Both the position numbers and the translations under genes were made by a program. Of a stretch of 64,000 nt of DNA, positions 22,090 through 37,000 are shown in pieces. Source of the stretch: Aulostomus chinensis (taxonomy: Eukaryota; Chordata; Actinopteri; Syngnathiformes; Aulostomidae); the NCBI GenBank assembly GCA_037954235.1, contig JBBMOA010000001.1, positions 11,547,980 through 11,611,979 of the forward strand, given 5' to 3'. The notes under the pieces are model-generated. The model was not told the DNA's origin and did no database searches. It was given only the letters and a program-made list of their open reading frames with translations. How positions within the stretch are numbered: the first letter of the stretch is position 1; each line of letters opens with the position of its first letter.

Positions 22090-25080
22090 TGAGCAATTCT
22101 CACGACATCACTGTAGCATTGAATTGAGTTCATTAGCAAGTCTTACTAAATGACTGTCAGCATCACTTTGAGGTTGTTCGAAACTCTTAGTACATTACTG
22201 TAAGCATCACTGAGTTTCTGAGCAACTTTCACTACATTACTGTTAGCATCATCTTGAGTTCATTAGCGATTCTTCCGACATCACTGTCGCAATATTTTGA
22301 GGTTCGTAGCAACTTTTACTACATTACTGTCGCATTTTTTTGAGGTTCGTACCAACTCTTAGTACATGACTGTCAGCATCACTTTGAGGTTATTCGAAAC
22401 GTTCACTCCATTACTGTTATGATCATTTTGAGATCATTACCAATTCTTCTGACATTACTGTCGCATTATTTTGAGGTTCGTAGCAACTGTTACTACATGA
22501 CTGTCAGCATCACTTTGAGGTTATTCGAAACACTTACTACATTACTGTAAGCATCACTGAGTTGATTAGCAACTATCACTACATTACTGTTAGCATCATT
22601 TTGAGTTCATTAGCAATTCTTCCGACATCACTCGAAATATTTTGAGGTTGGTAGCAACTCTTACTACATGACTGTCAGCATCACTTTGAGGTTATTCGAA
22701 ACTTTCACTCCATTACTGTTAGCATCATTTTGAGTTCATTAGCAATTCTTACTACATCACATTCGCATCATTTTGAGATCATTAGCAATTCTTCCGACAT
22801 CACTGTCGCATTATTTTGAGGTTCACAGCAACTCTTACTACATGACTGTCAGCATCACTTTGAGGTTATTTGAAACGTTCACTCCATTACTGTTACCATC
22901 ATTTTGAGATCATGACCAATTCTTCTGACATCACTGTCGCATCATTTTAAGTTCATTAGCAATTCTTACTAAATCACTGTAGCATCATTTTGAGATCATT
23001 AGCTATTCTTCTGACATCACTGTCGCATTTTTTTGAGGTTCGTAGCAACTCTTGCTACATGACTGTCAGCATCACTTTGAGGTTATTCGAAACACTTCCT
23101 ACATTACTGTAAGCATTACTGACTTGATTAGCAACTATCACTACATTACTGTTAGCATCATTTTGAGTTCATTAGCAATTCTTCCGACATCACTGTCGCA
23201 ATATTTTGAGGTTCGTAGAAACTTTTACTACATAACTGTCACATTATTTTGAGGTTCGTAGCAACTCTTAGTACATGACTGTCAGCATCACTTTGAGGTT
23301 ATTCAAACTTTCACTCCATTACTGTTAGCATCATTTTGAGTTCATTAGCAATTCTTACGACATCACTGTCGCATCATTTTGAGATCATTAGCAATTCTTC
23401 CGACATCACTGTCGCAATATTTTGAGGTTCTTATTAACTCTGACTTCATGACTGTCAGCATCACTTTGAGGTTATTCGAAACTTTCCCTCCATTAATGTT
23501 CGCATCATTTTAAGTTAATTAGCAATTCTTACTAAATCACTGTAGCATCATTTTGAGATCATTAGCTATTCTTCTGACATCACTGTCGCATTTTTTTGAG
23601 GTTCCTAGAAACTATTACTACATTACTGTCAGCATCACTTTGAGGTTGTTCAAAAAGTTCACTCCATTACTGTTAGCATCATTTTGAGTTTATTAGCAAT
23701 TCTTACTAAATCAATGTCGCATCATTTTGAGATCTTTAGCAATTCTTCTGACATCACTGTCGCAATATTTTGAGGTTTGTAGCAACTTTTTCTATATTAC
23801 TGTGGCATTATTTTGAGGTTCGTAGCAACTCTCACTACATGACCGTCAGCATCACTTTGAGGTTATTCGAAACTTTCACTCCATTACTGTTAGCATCATT
23901 TTGAGTTCATTAGCAATTCTTTCGACATCACTGTCGCATTATTTTGAGGGTTCGTAGAAACTCTTACTACATGACTGTCAGCATCACTTTGAGGTTATTT
24001 GAAACGTTCACTCCATTACTGATAGCATCATTTTGAGTTCATTAGCAATTCTTACTAAATCACTGTAGCATCATTTTGAGATCATTAGCTATTCTTCTGA
24101 CATCACTGTCGCATTTTTTTTAGGTTCGTAGCAACTCTTGCTACATGACTGTCAGCATCACTTTGAGGTTATTCGAAACGTTCACTCCATTACTGTTAGC
24201 ATCATTTTGAGTTCATTAGCAATTCTTCCGACATCACTGTCGCATTATTTTGAGGGTTCGTAGAAACTCTTACTACATGACTGTCAGCATCACTTTGAGG
24301 TTATTTGAAACGTTCACTCCATTACTGATAGCATCATTTTGAGTTCATTAGCAATTCTTACTAAATCACTGTCGCATCATTTTGAGATCTTTAGCAATTC
24401 TTCTGACATCACTGTCGCATTATTTTGAGGTTCGAATAAACTCTTACTGCATGACTGTCAGCATCACTTTGAGGTTGTTCGAAACACTTAGTACATTACT
24501 TTATGCATCACTGAGTTGATTAGCAACTATCACTGCATTACTGTTAGCATCATTTTGAGTTCATTAGCAATTCTTCCGACATCACTGTCGCAATATTTTG
24601 AGGTTCGTAGCAACTTTTACTACATTACTGTCGCATTATTTTGAGGTTCGTAGCAACTCTTACTACATGACTGTCAGCATCACTTTGAGATTATTCGAAA
24701 CTTTCACTCCATTACTGTTAGCATCATTTTGAGTTCATGAGCAATTCTCACGACATCACTGTAGCATTGAATTGAGTTCATTAGCAAGTCTTACTAAATG
24801 ACTGTCAGCATCACTTTGAGGTTGTTCGAAACTCTTAGTACATTATTGTAAGCATCACTGAGTTTCTTAGCAACTTTCACTACATTACTGTTAGCATCAT
24901 CTTGAGTTCGTTAGCGATTCTTCCGACATCACTGTTGCAATATTTTGAGGTTCGTAGCAACTTTTACTACATTACTGTCGCATTTTTTTGAGGTTCGTAC
25001 CAACTCTTACTACATGACTGTCAGCATCACTTTGAGGTTATTCGAAACGTTCACTCCATTACTGTTATGATCATTTTGAG
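22090..25080 (+). repeat. 2.65-kb offset duplicate segments
   Basis: About 350 bp near 22.09-22.44 kb recur near 24.74-25.08 kb. Both carry 'gcaagtcttactaaatgac' and the unusual 'actgttatgatcattttgag' (about 22414 and 25061). The intervening 2.3 kb does not match over its whole length, so later exchanges have reshuffled it. Confidence 0.7.
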
Positions 25081-28000
25081 ATCATTACCAATTCTTCTGA
25101 CATCACTGTCGCATCATTTTGAGGTTCGTAGCAACTGTTACTACATGACTGTCAGCATCACTTTGAGGTTGTTCGAAACACTTACTACATTACTGTAAGC
25201 ATCACTGACTTGATTAGCAACTATCACTACATTACTGTTAGCATCATTTTGAGTTCATTAGCAATTCTTCCGACATCACTCGAAATATTTTGAGGTTCGT
25301 AGCAACTTTTACTACATTACTGTCGCATTATTTTGAGGTTCGTAGCAACTCTTACTACATGACTGTCAGCATCACTTTGAGGTTATTCGAAACTTTCACT
25401 CCATTACTGTTAGCATCATTTTGAGTTCATTAGCAATTCTTACTACATCACTGTCGCATCATTATGAGTTCATTAGCAATTCTTCCGACATCACTGTCGC
25501 ATTATTTTGAGGTTCGTAGCAACTCTTTGTACAAAACTGTCAGCATCACTTTGAGGTTATTCGAAACGTTCACTCCATTACTGTTAGCATCATTTTGAGT
25601 TCATGAGCAATTCTTTCTAAATCACTGTCGCATCATTTTGAGATCTTTAGCAATTCTTCCGACATCACTGTCGCATTATTTTGAGGTTCGTAGCAACTCT
25701 TACTACATGACTGTCACCATCACTTTGAAGTTATTCGAAACGTTCACTCCATTACTGTTAGCATCACTGACTTGATTAGCAACTATCACTACATTACTGT
25801 CAGCATCACTTTGAGGTTGTTCGAAATGATCACTCCATTACTGTAAGCATCATTTTGAGTTCATTAGCAATTATTACTACATCACTGTCGCATCATTTTG
25901 AGATCATTCGCAATTCTTCCGATATCACTGTCGCATCATTTTGAGATCATGAGCAATTCTTCTGCCATCACTGTCACATCATTGTGAGGTTCGTAGCAAC
26001 TCTTGCTACATTATTGTTGCATTATTTTAAGGTTCGTAGCAACTTTTACTACATTACTGTCGCATTATTTTGAGGTTCGTAGCAACTGTTACTACATGAC
26101 TGTCAGCATCACTTTGAGGTTATTCGAAACACTTACTACATTACTGTAAGCATCACTGAGTTGATTAGCAACTATCACTACATTACTGTTAGCATCATTT
26201 TGAGTTCATTACCAATTCTTCTGACATCACTGTCGCATCATTTTGTGGTTCGTAGCAACTCTTCCTTCATGACTGTCAGCATCACTTTGAGGTTGTTCGA
26301 AACACTTACTACATTACTGTAATCATCACTGACTTGATTAGCAACTATCACTACATTACTTTTAGCATAATTTTGAGTTCATTAGCAATTCTTCCGACAT
26401 CACTCGAAATATTTTGAGGTTCGTAGCAACTTTTACTACATTACTGTCGCATTATTTTGAGGTTGGTAGCAACTCTTACTCCATGACTGTCAGCATCACT
26501 TTGAGGTTATTCGAAACTTTCACTCCATTACTGTTAGCATCATTTTGAGTTCATTAGCAATTCTTACTACATCACATTCGCATCATTTTGAGATCATTAG
26601 CAATTCTTCCGACATCACTGTCGCATTATTTTGAGGTTCACAGCAACTCTTACTACATGACTGTCAGCATCACTTTGAGGTTATTCGAAACGTTCACTCC
26701 ATTACTGTTACCATCATTTTGAGATCATGACCAATTCTTCTGACATCACTGTCGCATCATTTTAAGTTCATTAGCAATTCTTACTAAATCACTGTAGCAT
26801 CATTTTGAGATCATTAGCTATTCTTCTGACATCACTGTCGCATTTTTTTTAGGTTCGTAGCAACTCTATCTACATGACTGTCAGCATCACTTTGAGGTTA
26901 TTCGAAACGTTCACTCCATTACTGTTAGCATCATTTTGAGATCATTCGCAATTCTTCTGACATCACCGTCGCATTATTTTTAGGTTCGTGGCAACTCTTA
27001 GTACAAGACTGTCAGCATCACTTTGAGGTTATTCGAAACGTTCACTCCATTACTGTTAGCATCATTTTGAATTCATGAGCGATTCTTTCTAAATCACTGT
27101 CGCATCATTTTGAGATCTTTAGCAATTCTCCCGACATCACTGTCGCATTATTTTGAGGTTCGTCGCAACTCTTACTACATGACTGTCACCATCACTTTGA
27201 GGTTATTCGAAACACTTACTACATTACTGGAAGCATCACTGAGTTGATTAGCAACTATCACTACATTACTGTTAGCATCATTTTAAGTTCATTAGCAATT
27301 CTTCCGACATCACTGTCGCAATATTTTGAGGTTCTTAGCAACTTTTACTACATTACTGTCGCATTATATTGAGGTTCGTAGCAACTCTTACTACATGACT
27401 GTCAGCATCACTTTGAGGTTATTCGAAACACTTACTACATTACTGTAAGCATCACTGACTTGATTAGCAACTATCACTACATTACTGTTAGCATCATTTT
27501 GAGATCATTAGCAATTCTTCCGACATCACTGTCGCATTATTTTTAGGTTCGTCTCAACTCTTACTGCATGACTGTCAGCATCATTTTGAGGTCGTTCGAA
27601 ACACTTAGTACATTACTGTAAGCATCACTGAGTTGATAAGCAACTATCACTACATTACTCTTAGCATCATGTTGAGTTCAATAGCAATTCTTCCGACATC
27701 ACTGTCGCAATATTTTGAGGTTCGTAGCAACTTTTACTACATTACTGTCGCATTATTTTGAGTTTCGCAGCAACTCTTACTGCATGACTGTCAGCATCAC
27801 TTGGAGGTTATTTGAAACTTTCAATCCATTACATTTTGCAGCATTTTGAGTTCATTAGCAATTCTTACTAAATCACTGTCGCATTATTTTGAGATCTTTA
27901 GCAATTCTTCTGACATCACTGTCGCATTATTTTGAGGTTCGTAGCAACTCTTACTGCATGACTGTCAGCATCACTTTGAGGTTGTTCGAAACATTTAGTA

Positions 28001-31000
28001 CATGACTGTAAGCATCACTGAGTTGATTAGAAACTATCACTACATCACTGTCGCATCATTTTGAGTTCATTAGCAATTCTTCCGACATCACTGTCGCAAT
28101 ATTTTGAGGTTCGTCGCAACTTTTACGACATTACTATCGCATTATTTTGAGGTTCTTAGCAACTCTTACTACATGACTGTCAGCATCCCTTTGAGGTTAT
28201 TCAAAACTTTCACTCCATTACTGTTCGCATCATTTTGAGTTCATTAGCAATTCTTACGACATCACAGTAGCATTCAATTGAGTTCATTAGCAATTCTTAC
28301 TACATGACTTTCAGCATCACTTTGAAGTTGTTCGAAACACTTACTACATGACTGTCAGCATCACTTTGACGTTGTTCGAAACTCTTACTACATTACTGTA
28401 ACCATCACTGAATTTTTTAGCAACTATCGCTACATTAGTCTTAGCATCATTTTGAGATCATTAGCAATTCTTCCGACATCACTGTCGCAATATTTTTAGG
28501 TTCGTATTAACTCTTACTACATGTCTGTCAGCATCACTTTGAGGTTTTTCGAAACTTTCACTCCATTAATGTTAGCATCATTTTGAGTTCATTAGCAATT
28601 CTTACTAAATCACTGTAGCATCATTTTGAGTTCATTAGCAATTCTTACGAAATCACTGTAGCATCATTTTGAGATCATTAGCAATTCTTCTGACATCACT
28701 GTCGCATTATTTTGAGGTTGTTCGAAACTCTTACTACATGACTGTCAGCATCACTTTGAGGTTGTTTGAAATGTTCTCTCCATTACTGTTAGCAGCATTT
28801 TGAGTTCATTAGCAATTCTTACTAAATCACTGTCGCATCATTTTGAGATCTTTAGCAATTCTTCTGACATCACTGTCGCATTATTTTGAGGTTCGTAGCA
28901 AGTCTTACTACATGACATTCAGCATCACTTTGAGGTTGTTCGAAACTCTTACTACATTACTTTTAGCATCATTTTGATTTCATTCGCAATTCTTACTAAA
29001 TCACTGTCGCATCATTTTGAGATCTTTCGCAATTCTTCTTACATCACTGTCGCATTATTTTGAGGGTCATAGCAACTGTTACTAAATGACTGTCAGCATC
29101 ATTTTGAGGTTGTTCGAAACTCTTACTACATTACTGTAAGCATCACTGAGTTGATTGGCAACTATCACTACATTACTGTTAGCATCATTTTGAGTTCAAT
29201 AGCAATCCTTCCGATGTCACTGTCGCAATATTTTGAGGTTCGTAGCAACTTTTACTACATTACTGTCGCATTATTTTGAGTTTCGCAGCAACTCTTACTG
29301 CATGACTGTCAGCATCACTTTGAGGTTATTTGAAACTTTCACTCCATTACTGTTAGCAGCATTTTGAGTTCATTAGCAATTCTTCTGACATCACTGTCAC
29401 ATTATTTTGAGTTTCGTAGCAACTCTTACTACATGACTTTCAGCATGACTTTGAAGTTTTTCGAAACACTTACTACATGACTGTCAGCATCACTTTGAGG
29501 TTGTTCGAAACTCTTACTCCATTACTGTAAGCATCACTGAGTTTTTTAGCAACTATTGCTACATTACTGTTAGCATCATCTTGAGTTCATTAGCAATTCT
29601 TACGACATCACTGTTGCATCATTTTGAGATCATTAGCAATTCTTCCGACATCACTGTCGCATCATTTTGAGGTCATTAGCAGTTCTTCCGACATCACTGT
29701 CGCATTATTTTGAGGTTCATAGCAACTCTTACTACATTTCTGTCAGCATCACTTTTAGGTTATTCGAAACTTTCATTTCATTAATGTTAGCATCATTTTG
29801 AGTTCATTAGCAATTCTTACTAAATCACTGTAGCATCATTTTGAGTTCATTAGCAATTCTTACTAAATCACTGTAGCATCATTTTGAGATCATTAGCAAT
29901 TCTTCTGACATCACTGTCGCATTGTTTTGAGGTTCGTAGAAACTCTTACTACGTGACTGTCAGCATCACTTTAAGGTTATTCGAAACGTTCACTCCATTA
30001 CTGTTAGCATCATTTTGACTTCATTAGCAATTCTTACTAAATCACTGTCGCATCATTTTGAGATCTTTAGCAATTCTTCTGACATCACTGTCGCATTATT
30101 TTGAGGTTCGAAGCAACTCTTACTACATGACTGTCAGCATCACTTTGAGGTTGTTCGAAACACTTACTACATTACTGTAAGCATCACTGACTTGATTAGC
30201 AACTATCACTACATTACTGTTAGCATCATTTTGAGTTCATTAGCAATTCTTCCGACATCACTGTCGCAATATTTTAGGTTCGTAGCAACTCTTACTACAT
30301 TATTATTGCATTATTTTAAGGTTCGCAGCAACTCTTACTACATTACTGTCAGCATCACTTTGAGTTTTTTCGCAACTGTCACTACATAACTGTTAGCATC
30401 ATTTTTAGTTGTTGAGCAATTCTCACGACATCACTGTCGCATTAAATTCAGTTCATTAGCAACTCTTACTAAATGACTTTCAGCATCACTTTGAGGTTGT
30501 TCGAAACTCTTACTACATTACTGTAAGCATCGCTGAGTTTCTTAGCAACTATCACTACATTACTGTTAGCATCATCTTGAGTTCATTAGCAATTCTTCCG
30601 ACATCACTGTCGCAATATTTTGAGGTTCGTAGCATCTTTTACTACATTACTGTCGCATTATTTTGAGGTTCGTAGCAACACTTACTACATGACTGTCAGC
30701 ATCACTTTGAGGTTATTCGAAAGTTTCACTCCATTACTGTTAGCATCATCTTGAGTTCATTAGCAATTCTTCCGACATCACTGTTGCATCATTTTGAGAT
30801 CTTTAGCAATTCTTCTGACATCACTGTCGCATTATTTTGAGGTTCGTAGCAACTCTTACTACATGACTGTCAGCATCACTTTGAGGTTGTTCGAAATACT
30901 TACTACATTACTGTAAGCATCACTGACTTGATTAGCAACTATCACTACATTACTGTTAGCATCATTTCAAGTTCATGAGCAATTCTTCCGACATCACTGT

Positions 31001-34000
31001 CGCAATATTTTGAGGTTCGTAGCAACTTTTACTACATTACTGTCGCATTATTTTGAGGTTCGGAGCAACTCTTAGTACATGACTGTCAGCATCACTGTGA
31101 GGTTATTTGAAACACTTACTACATTACTGTAAGCATCACTGAGTTGATTAGCAACTATCACTACATTACTGTTAGCATCTTTTTGACTTCATTAGCAATT
31201 CTTCCGACATCACTATCGCAACATTTTGAGGTTCGTAGCAACTTTTACAACATTACTGTCGCATTATTTTGAGGTTCGTAGCAACACTTACTACATGACT
31301 GTCAGCATCACTTTGAGGTTATTCGAAAGTTTCACTCCATTACTGTTAGCATCATTTTGAGTTCATTAGCAATTCTTCCGACATCACTGTCGCAATATTT
31401 TGAGGTTCGTAGCAACTCTTACTACATTATTGTTGCATTATTTTAAGCTTCATCGCAACTGTTACTACATGACTGTCAGCATCACTTTGAGGTTGTTCGA
31501 AACACTTACTACATTACTGTAAGCATCACTGACTTGATTAGCAACTATCACTACATTACTTTTAGCATCATTTTGAGTTCATTAGCAATTCTTCCGACAT
31601 CACTGTCGCAATATTTTGAGGTTCGTAGCAACTCTTACTACATTATTATTGCATTATTTTAAGGTTCACAGCAACTCATACTGCATTACTGTCAGCATCA
31701 CTTTGAGTTTTTTAGCAACTATCACTACATAACTGTTAGCATCATTTTGAGTTGTTGAGCAATTCTCACAACATCACTGTAGCATTAAATTGAGTTCATG
31801 AGCAACTCTTACTAAATGACTTTCAGCATCACTTTGAGGTTGTTCGAAACTCTTACTACATTACTGTAAGCATCACTGAGTTTCTTAGCAACTATCACTA
31901 CATTACTGTTAGCATCATCTTGAGTTCATTAGCAATTCTTCCGACATCACTGTCGCAATATTTTGATGTTCGTAGCAACTTTTACTACATTACTGTCGCA
32001 TTATTTTGAGGTTCGTAGCAACTCTTAGTACATGACTGTCAGCATCACTTTGAGGTTATTAGAAAGTTTCACTCCATTACTGTTAGCATCATCTTGAGTT
32101 CATTAGCAATTCTTACTACATCACTGTCGCAATATTTTGAGGTTCGTAGCAACTTTTACTACATTACTGTCGCATTATTTTGAGGTTCGTAGCAACTCTT
32201 TGTACATGACTGTCAGCATCACTTTGAGGTTATTCGAAAGTTTCACTCCATTACTGTTAGCATCATCTTGAGTTCATCAGCAATTCTTACTACATCACTG
32301 TCGCAATATTTTGAGGTTCGTAGCAACTTTTACTACATTACTGTCGCATTATTTTGATGTTCGTAGCAACTCTTAGTACATGACTGTCAGCATCACTTTG
32401 AGGTTATTAGAAACGTTCACTCCATTACTGTTAGCATCATTTTGAGATCATTACCAATTCTTCTGACATCACTGTCGCATCATTTTGAGGTTCGTAGCAA
32501 CTGTTACTACATGACTGTCAGCATCACTTTGAGGTTGTTCGAAACACTTACTACATTACTGTAAGCATCACTGACTTGATTAGCAACTATCACTACATTA
32601 CTGTTAGCATCATTTTGAGTTCATTAGCAATTCTTCCGACATCACTCGAAATATTTTGAGGTTCGTAGCAACTTTTACTACATTACTGTCGCATTATTTT
32701 GAGGTTCGTAGCAACTCTTACTACATGACTGTCAGCATCACTTTGAGGTTATTCGAAACTTTCACTCCATTACTGTTAGCATCATTTTGAGTTCATTAGC
32801 AATTCTTACTACATCACTGTCGCATCATTATGAGTTCATTAGCAATTCTTCCGACATCACTGTCGCATTATTTTGAGGTTCGTAGCAACTCTTTGTACAA
32901 AACTGTCAGCATCACTTTGAGGTTATTCGAAACGTTCACTCCATTACTGTTAGCATCATTTTGAGTTCATGAGCAATTCTTTCTAAATCACTGTCGCATC
33001 ATTTTGAGATCTTTAGCAATTCTTCCGACATCACTGTCGCATTATTTTGAGGTTCGTAGCAACTCTTACTACATGACTGTCACCATCACTTTGAAGTTAT
33101 TCGAAACGTTCACTCCATTACTGTTAGCATCACTGACTTGATTAGCAACTATCACTACATTACTGTCAGCATCACTTTGAGGTTGTTCGAAATGATCACT
33201 CCATTACTGTAAGCATCATTTTGAGTTCATTAGCAATTATTACTACATCACTGTCGCATCATTTTGAGATCATTCGCAATTCTTCCGATATCACTGTCGC
33301 ATCATTTTGAGATCATGAGCAATTCTTCTGCCATCACTGTCACATCATTGTGAGGTTCGTAGCAACTCTTGCTACATTATTGTTGCATTATTTTAAGGTT
33401 CGTAGCAACTTTTACTACATTACTGTCGCATTATTTTGAGGTTCGTAGCAACTGTTACTACATGACTGTCAGCATCACTTTGAGGTTATTCGAAACACTT
33501 ACTACATTACTGTAAGCATCACTGAGTTGATTAGCAACTATCACTACATTACTGTTAGCATCATTTTGAGTTCATTACCAATTCTTCTGACATCACTGTC
33601 GCATCATTTTGTGGTTCGTAGCAACTCTTCCTTCATGACTGTCAGCATCACTTTGAGGTTGTTCGAAACACTTACTACATTACTGTAATCATCACTGACT
33701 TGATTAGCAACTATCACTACATTACTTTTAGCATAATTTTGAGTTCATTAGCAATTCTTCCGACATCACTCGAAATATTTTGAGGTTCGTAGCAACTTTT
33801 ACTACATTACTGTCGCATTATTTTGAGGTTGGTAGCAACTCTTACTCCATGACTGTCAGCATCACTTTGAGGTTATTCGAAACTTTCACTCCATTACTGT
33901 TAGCATCATTTTGAGTTCATTAGCAATTCTTACTACATCACATTCGCATCATTTTGAGATCATTAGCAATTCTTCCGACATCACTGTCGCATTATTTTGA

Positions 34001-37000
34001 GGTTCACAGCAACTCTTACTACATGACTGTCAGCATCACTTTGAGGTTATTCGAAACGTTCACTCCATTACTGTTACCATCATTTTGAGATCATGACCAA
34101 TTCTTCTGACATCACTGTCGCATCATTTTAAGTTCATTAGCAATTCTTACTAAATCACTGTAGCATCATTTTGAGATCATTAGCTATTCTTCTGACATCA
34201 CTGTCGCATTTTTTTTAGGTTCGTAGCAACTCTATCTACATGACTGTCAGCATCACTTTGAGGTTATTCGAAACGTTCACTCCATTACTGTTAGCATCAT
34301 TTTGAGATCATTCGCAATTCTTCTGACATCACCGTCGCATTATTTTTAGGTTCGTGGCAACTCTTAGTACAAGACTGTCAGCATCACTTTGAGGTTATTC
34401 GAAACGTTCACTCCATTACTGTTAGCATCATTTTGAATTCATGAGCGATTCTTTCTAAATCACTGTCGCATCATTTTGAGATCTTTAGCAATTCTCCCGA
34501 CATCACTGTCGCATTATTTTGAGGTTCGTCGCAACTCTTACTACATGACTGTCACCATCACTTTGAGGTTATTCGAAACACTTACTACATTACTGGAAGC
34601 ATCACTGAGTTGATTAGCAACTATCACTACATTACTGTTAGCATCATTTTAAGTTCATTAGCAATTCTTCCGACATCACTGTCGCAATATTTTGAGGTTC
34701 TTAGCAACTTTTACTACATTACTGTCGCATTATATTGAGGTTCGTAGCAACTCTTACTACATGACTGTCAGCATCACTTTGAGGTTATTCGAAACACTTA
34801 CTACATTACTGTAAGCATCACTGACTTGATTAGCAACTATCACTACATTACTGTTAGCATCATTTTGAGATCATTCGCAATTCTTCCGACATCACTGTCG
34901 CATTATTTTTAGGTTCGTCTCAACTCTTACTGCATGACTGTCAGCATCATTTTGAGGTCGTTCGAAACACTTAGTACATTACTGTAAGCATCACTGAGTT
35001 GATAAGCAACTATCACTACATTACTCTTAGCATCATGTTGAGTTCAATAGCAATTCTTCCGACATCACTGTCGCAATATTTTGAGGTTCGTAGCAACTTT
35101 TACTACATTACTGTCGCATTATTTTGAGTTTCGCAGCAACTCTTACTGCATGACTGTCAGCATCACTTGGAGGTTATTTGAAACTTTCAATCCATTACAT
35201 TTTGCAGCATTTTGAGTTCATTAGCAATTCTTACTAAATCACTGTCGCATTATTTTGAGATCTTTAGCAATTCTTCTGACATCACTGTCGCATTATTTTG
35301 AGGTTCGTAGCAACTCTTACTGCATGACTGTCAGCATCACTTTGAGGTTGTTCGAAACATTTAGTACATGACTGTAAGCATCACTGAGTTGATTAGAAAC
35401 TATCACTACATCACTGTCGCATCATTTTGAGTTCATTAGCAATTCTTCCGACATCACTGTCGCAATATTTTGAGGTTCGTCGCAACTTTTACGACATCAC
35501 TGTCGCATTATTTTGAGGTTCGTAGCAACTCTTACTGCATGACTGTCAGCATCCCTTTGAGGTTATTCAAAACTTTCACTCCATTACTGTTCGCATCATT
35601 TTGAGTTCATTAGCAATTCTTACGACATCACAGTAGCATTCAATTGAGTTCATTAGCAATTCTTACTACATGACTTTCAGCATCACTTTGAAGTTGTTCG
35701 AAACACTTACTACATGACTGTCAGCATCACTTTGACGTTGTTCGAAACTCTTACTACATTACTGTAACCATCACTGAATTTTTTAGCAACTATCGCTACA
35801 TTAGTCTTAGCATCATTTTGAGATCATTAGCAATTCTTCCGACATCACTGTCGCAATATTTTTAGGTTCGTATTAACTCTTACTACATGTCTGTCAGCAT
35901 CACTTTGAGGTTTTTCGAAACTTTCACTCCATTAATGTTAGCATCATTTTGAGTTCATTAGCAATTCTTACTAAATCACTGTAGCATCATTTTGAGTTCA
36001 TTAGCAATTCTTACGAAATCACTGTAGCATCATTTTGAGATCATTAGCAATTCTTCTGACATCACTGTCGCATTATTTTGAGGTTGTTCGAAACTCTTAC
36101 TACATGACTGTCAGCATCACTTTGAGGTTGTTTGAAATGTTCTCTCCATTACTGTTAGCAGCATTTTGAGTTCATTAGCAATTCTTACTAAATCACTGTC
36201 GCATCATTTTGAGATCTTTAGCAATTCTTCTGACATCACTGTCGCATTATTTTGAGGTTCGTAGCAAGTCTTACTACATGACATTCAGCATCACTTTGAG
36301 GTTGTTCGAAACTCTTACTACATTACTGTTAGCATCATTTTGATTTCATTCGCAATTCTTACTAAATCACTGTCGCATCATTTTGAGATCTTTCGCAATT
36401 CTTCTTACATCACTGTCGCATTATTTTGAGGGTCATAGCAACTGTTACTAAATGACTGTCAGCATCATTTTGAGGTTGTTCGAAACTCTTACTACATTAC
36501 TGTAAGCATCACTGAGTTGATTGGCAACTATCACTACATTACTGTTAGCATCATTTTGAGTTCAATAGCAATCCTTCCGATGTCACTGTCGCAATATTTT
36601 GAGGTTCGTAGCAACTTTTACTACATTACTGTCGCATTATTTTGAGTTTCGCAGCAACTCTTACTGCATGACTGTCAGCATCACTTTGAGGTTATTTGAA
36701 ACTTTCACTCCATTACTGTTAGCAGCATTTTGAGTTCATTAGCAATTCTTCTGACATCACTGTCACATTATTTTGAGTTTCGTAGCAACTCTTACTACAT
36801 GACTTTCAGCATGACTTTGAAGTTTTTCGAAACACTTACTACATGACTGTCAGCATCACTTTGAGGTTGTTCGAAACTCTTACTCCATTACTGTAAGCAT
36901 CACTGAGTTTTTTAGCAACTATTGCTACATTACTGTTAGCATCATCTTGAGTTCATTAGCAATTCTTACGACATCACTGTTGCATCATTTTGAGATCATT

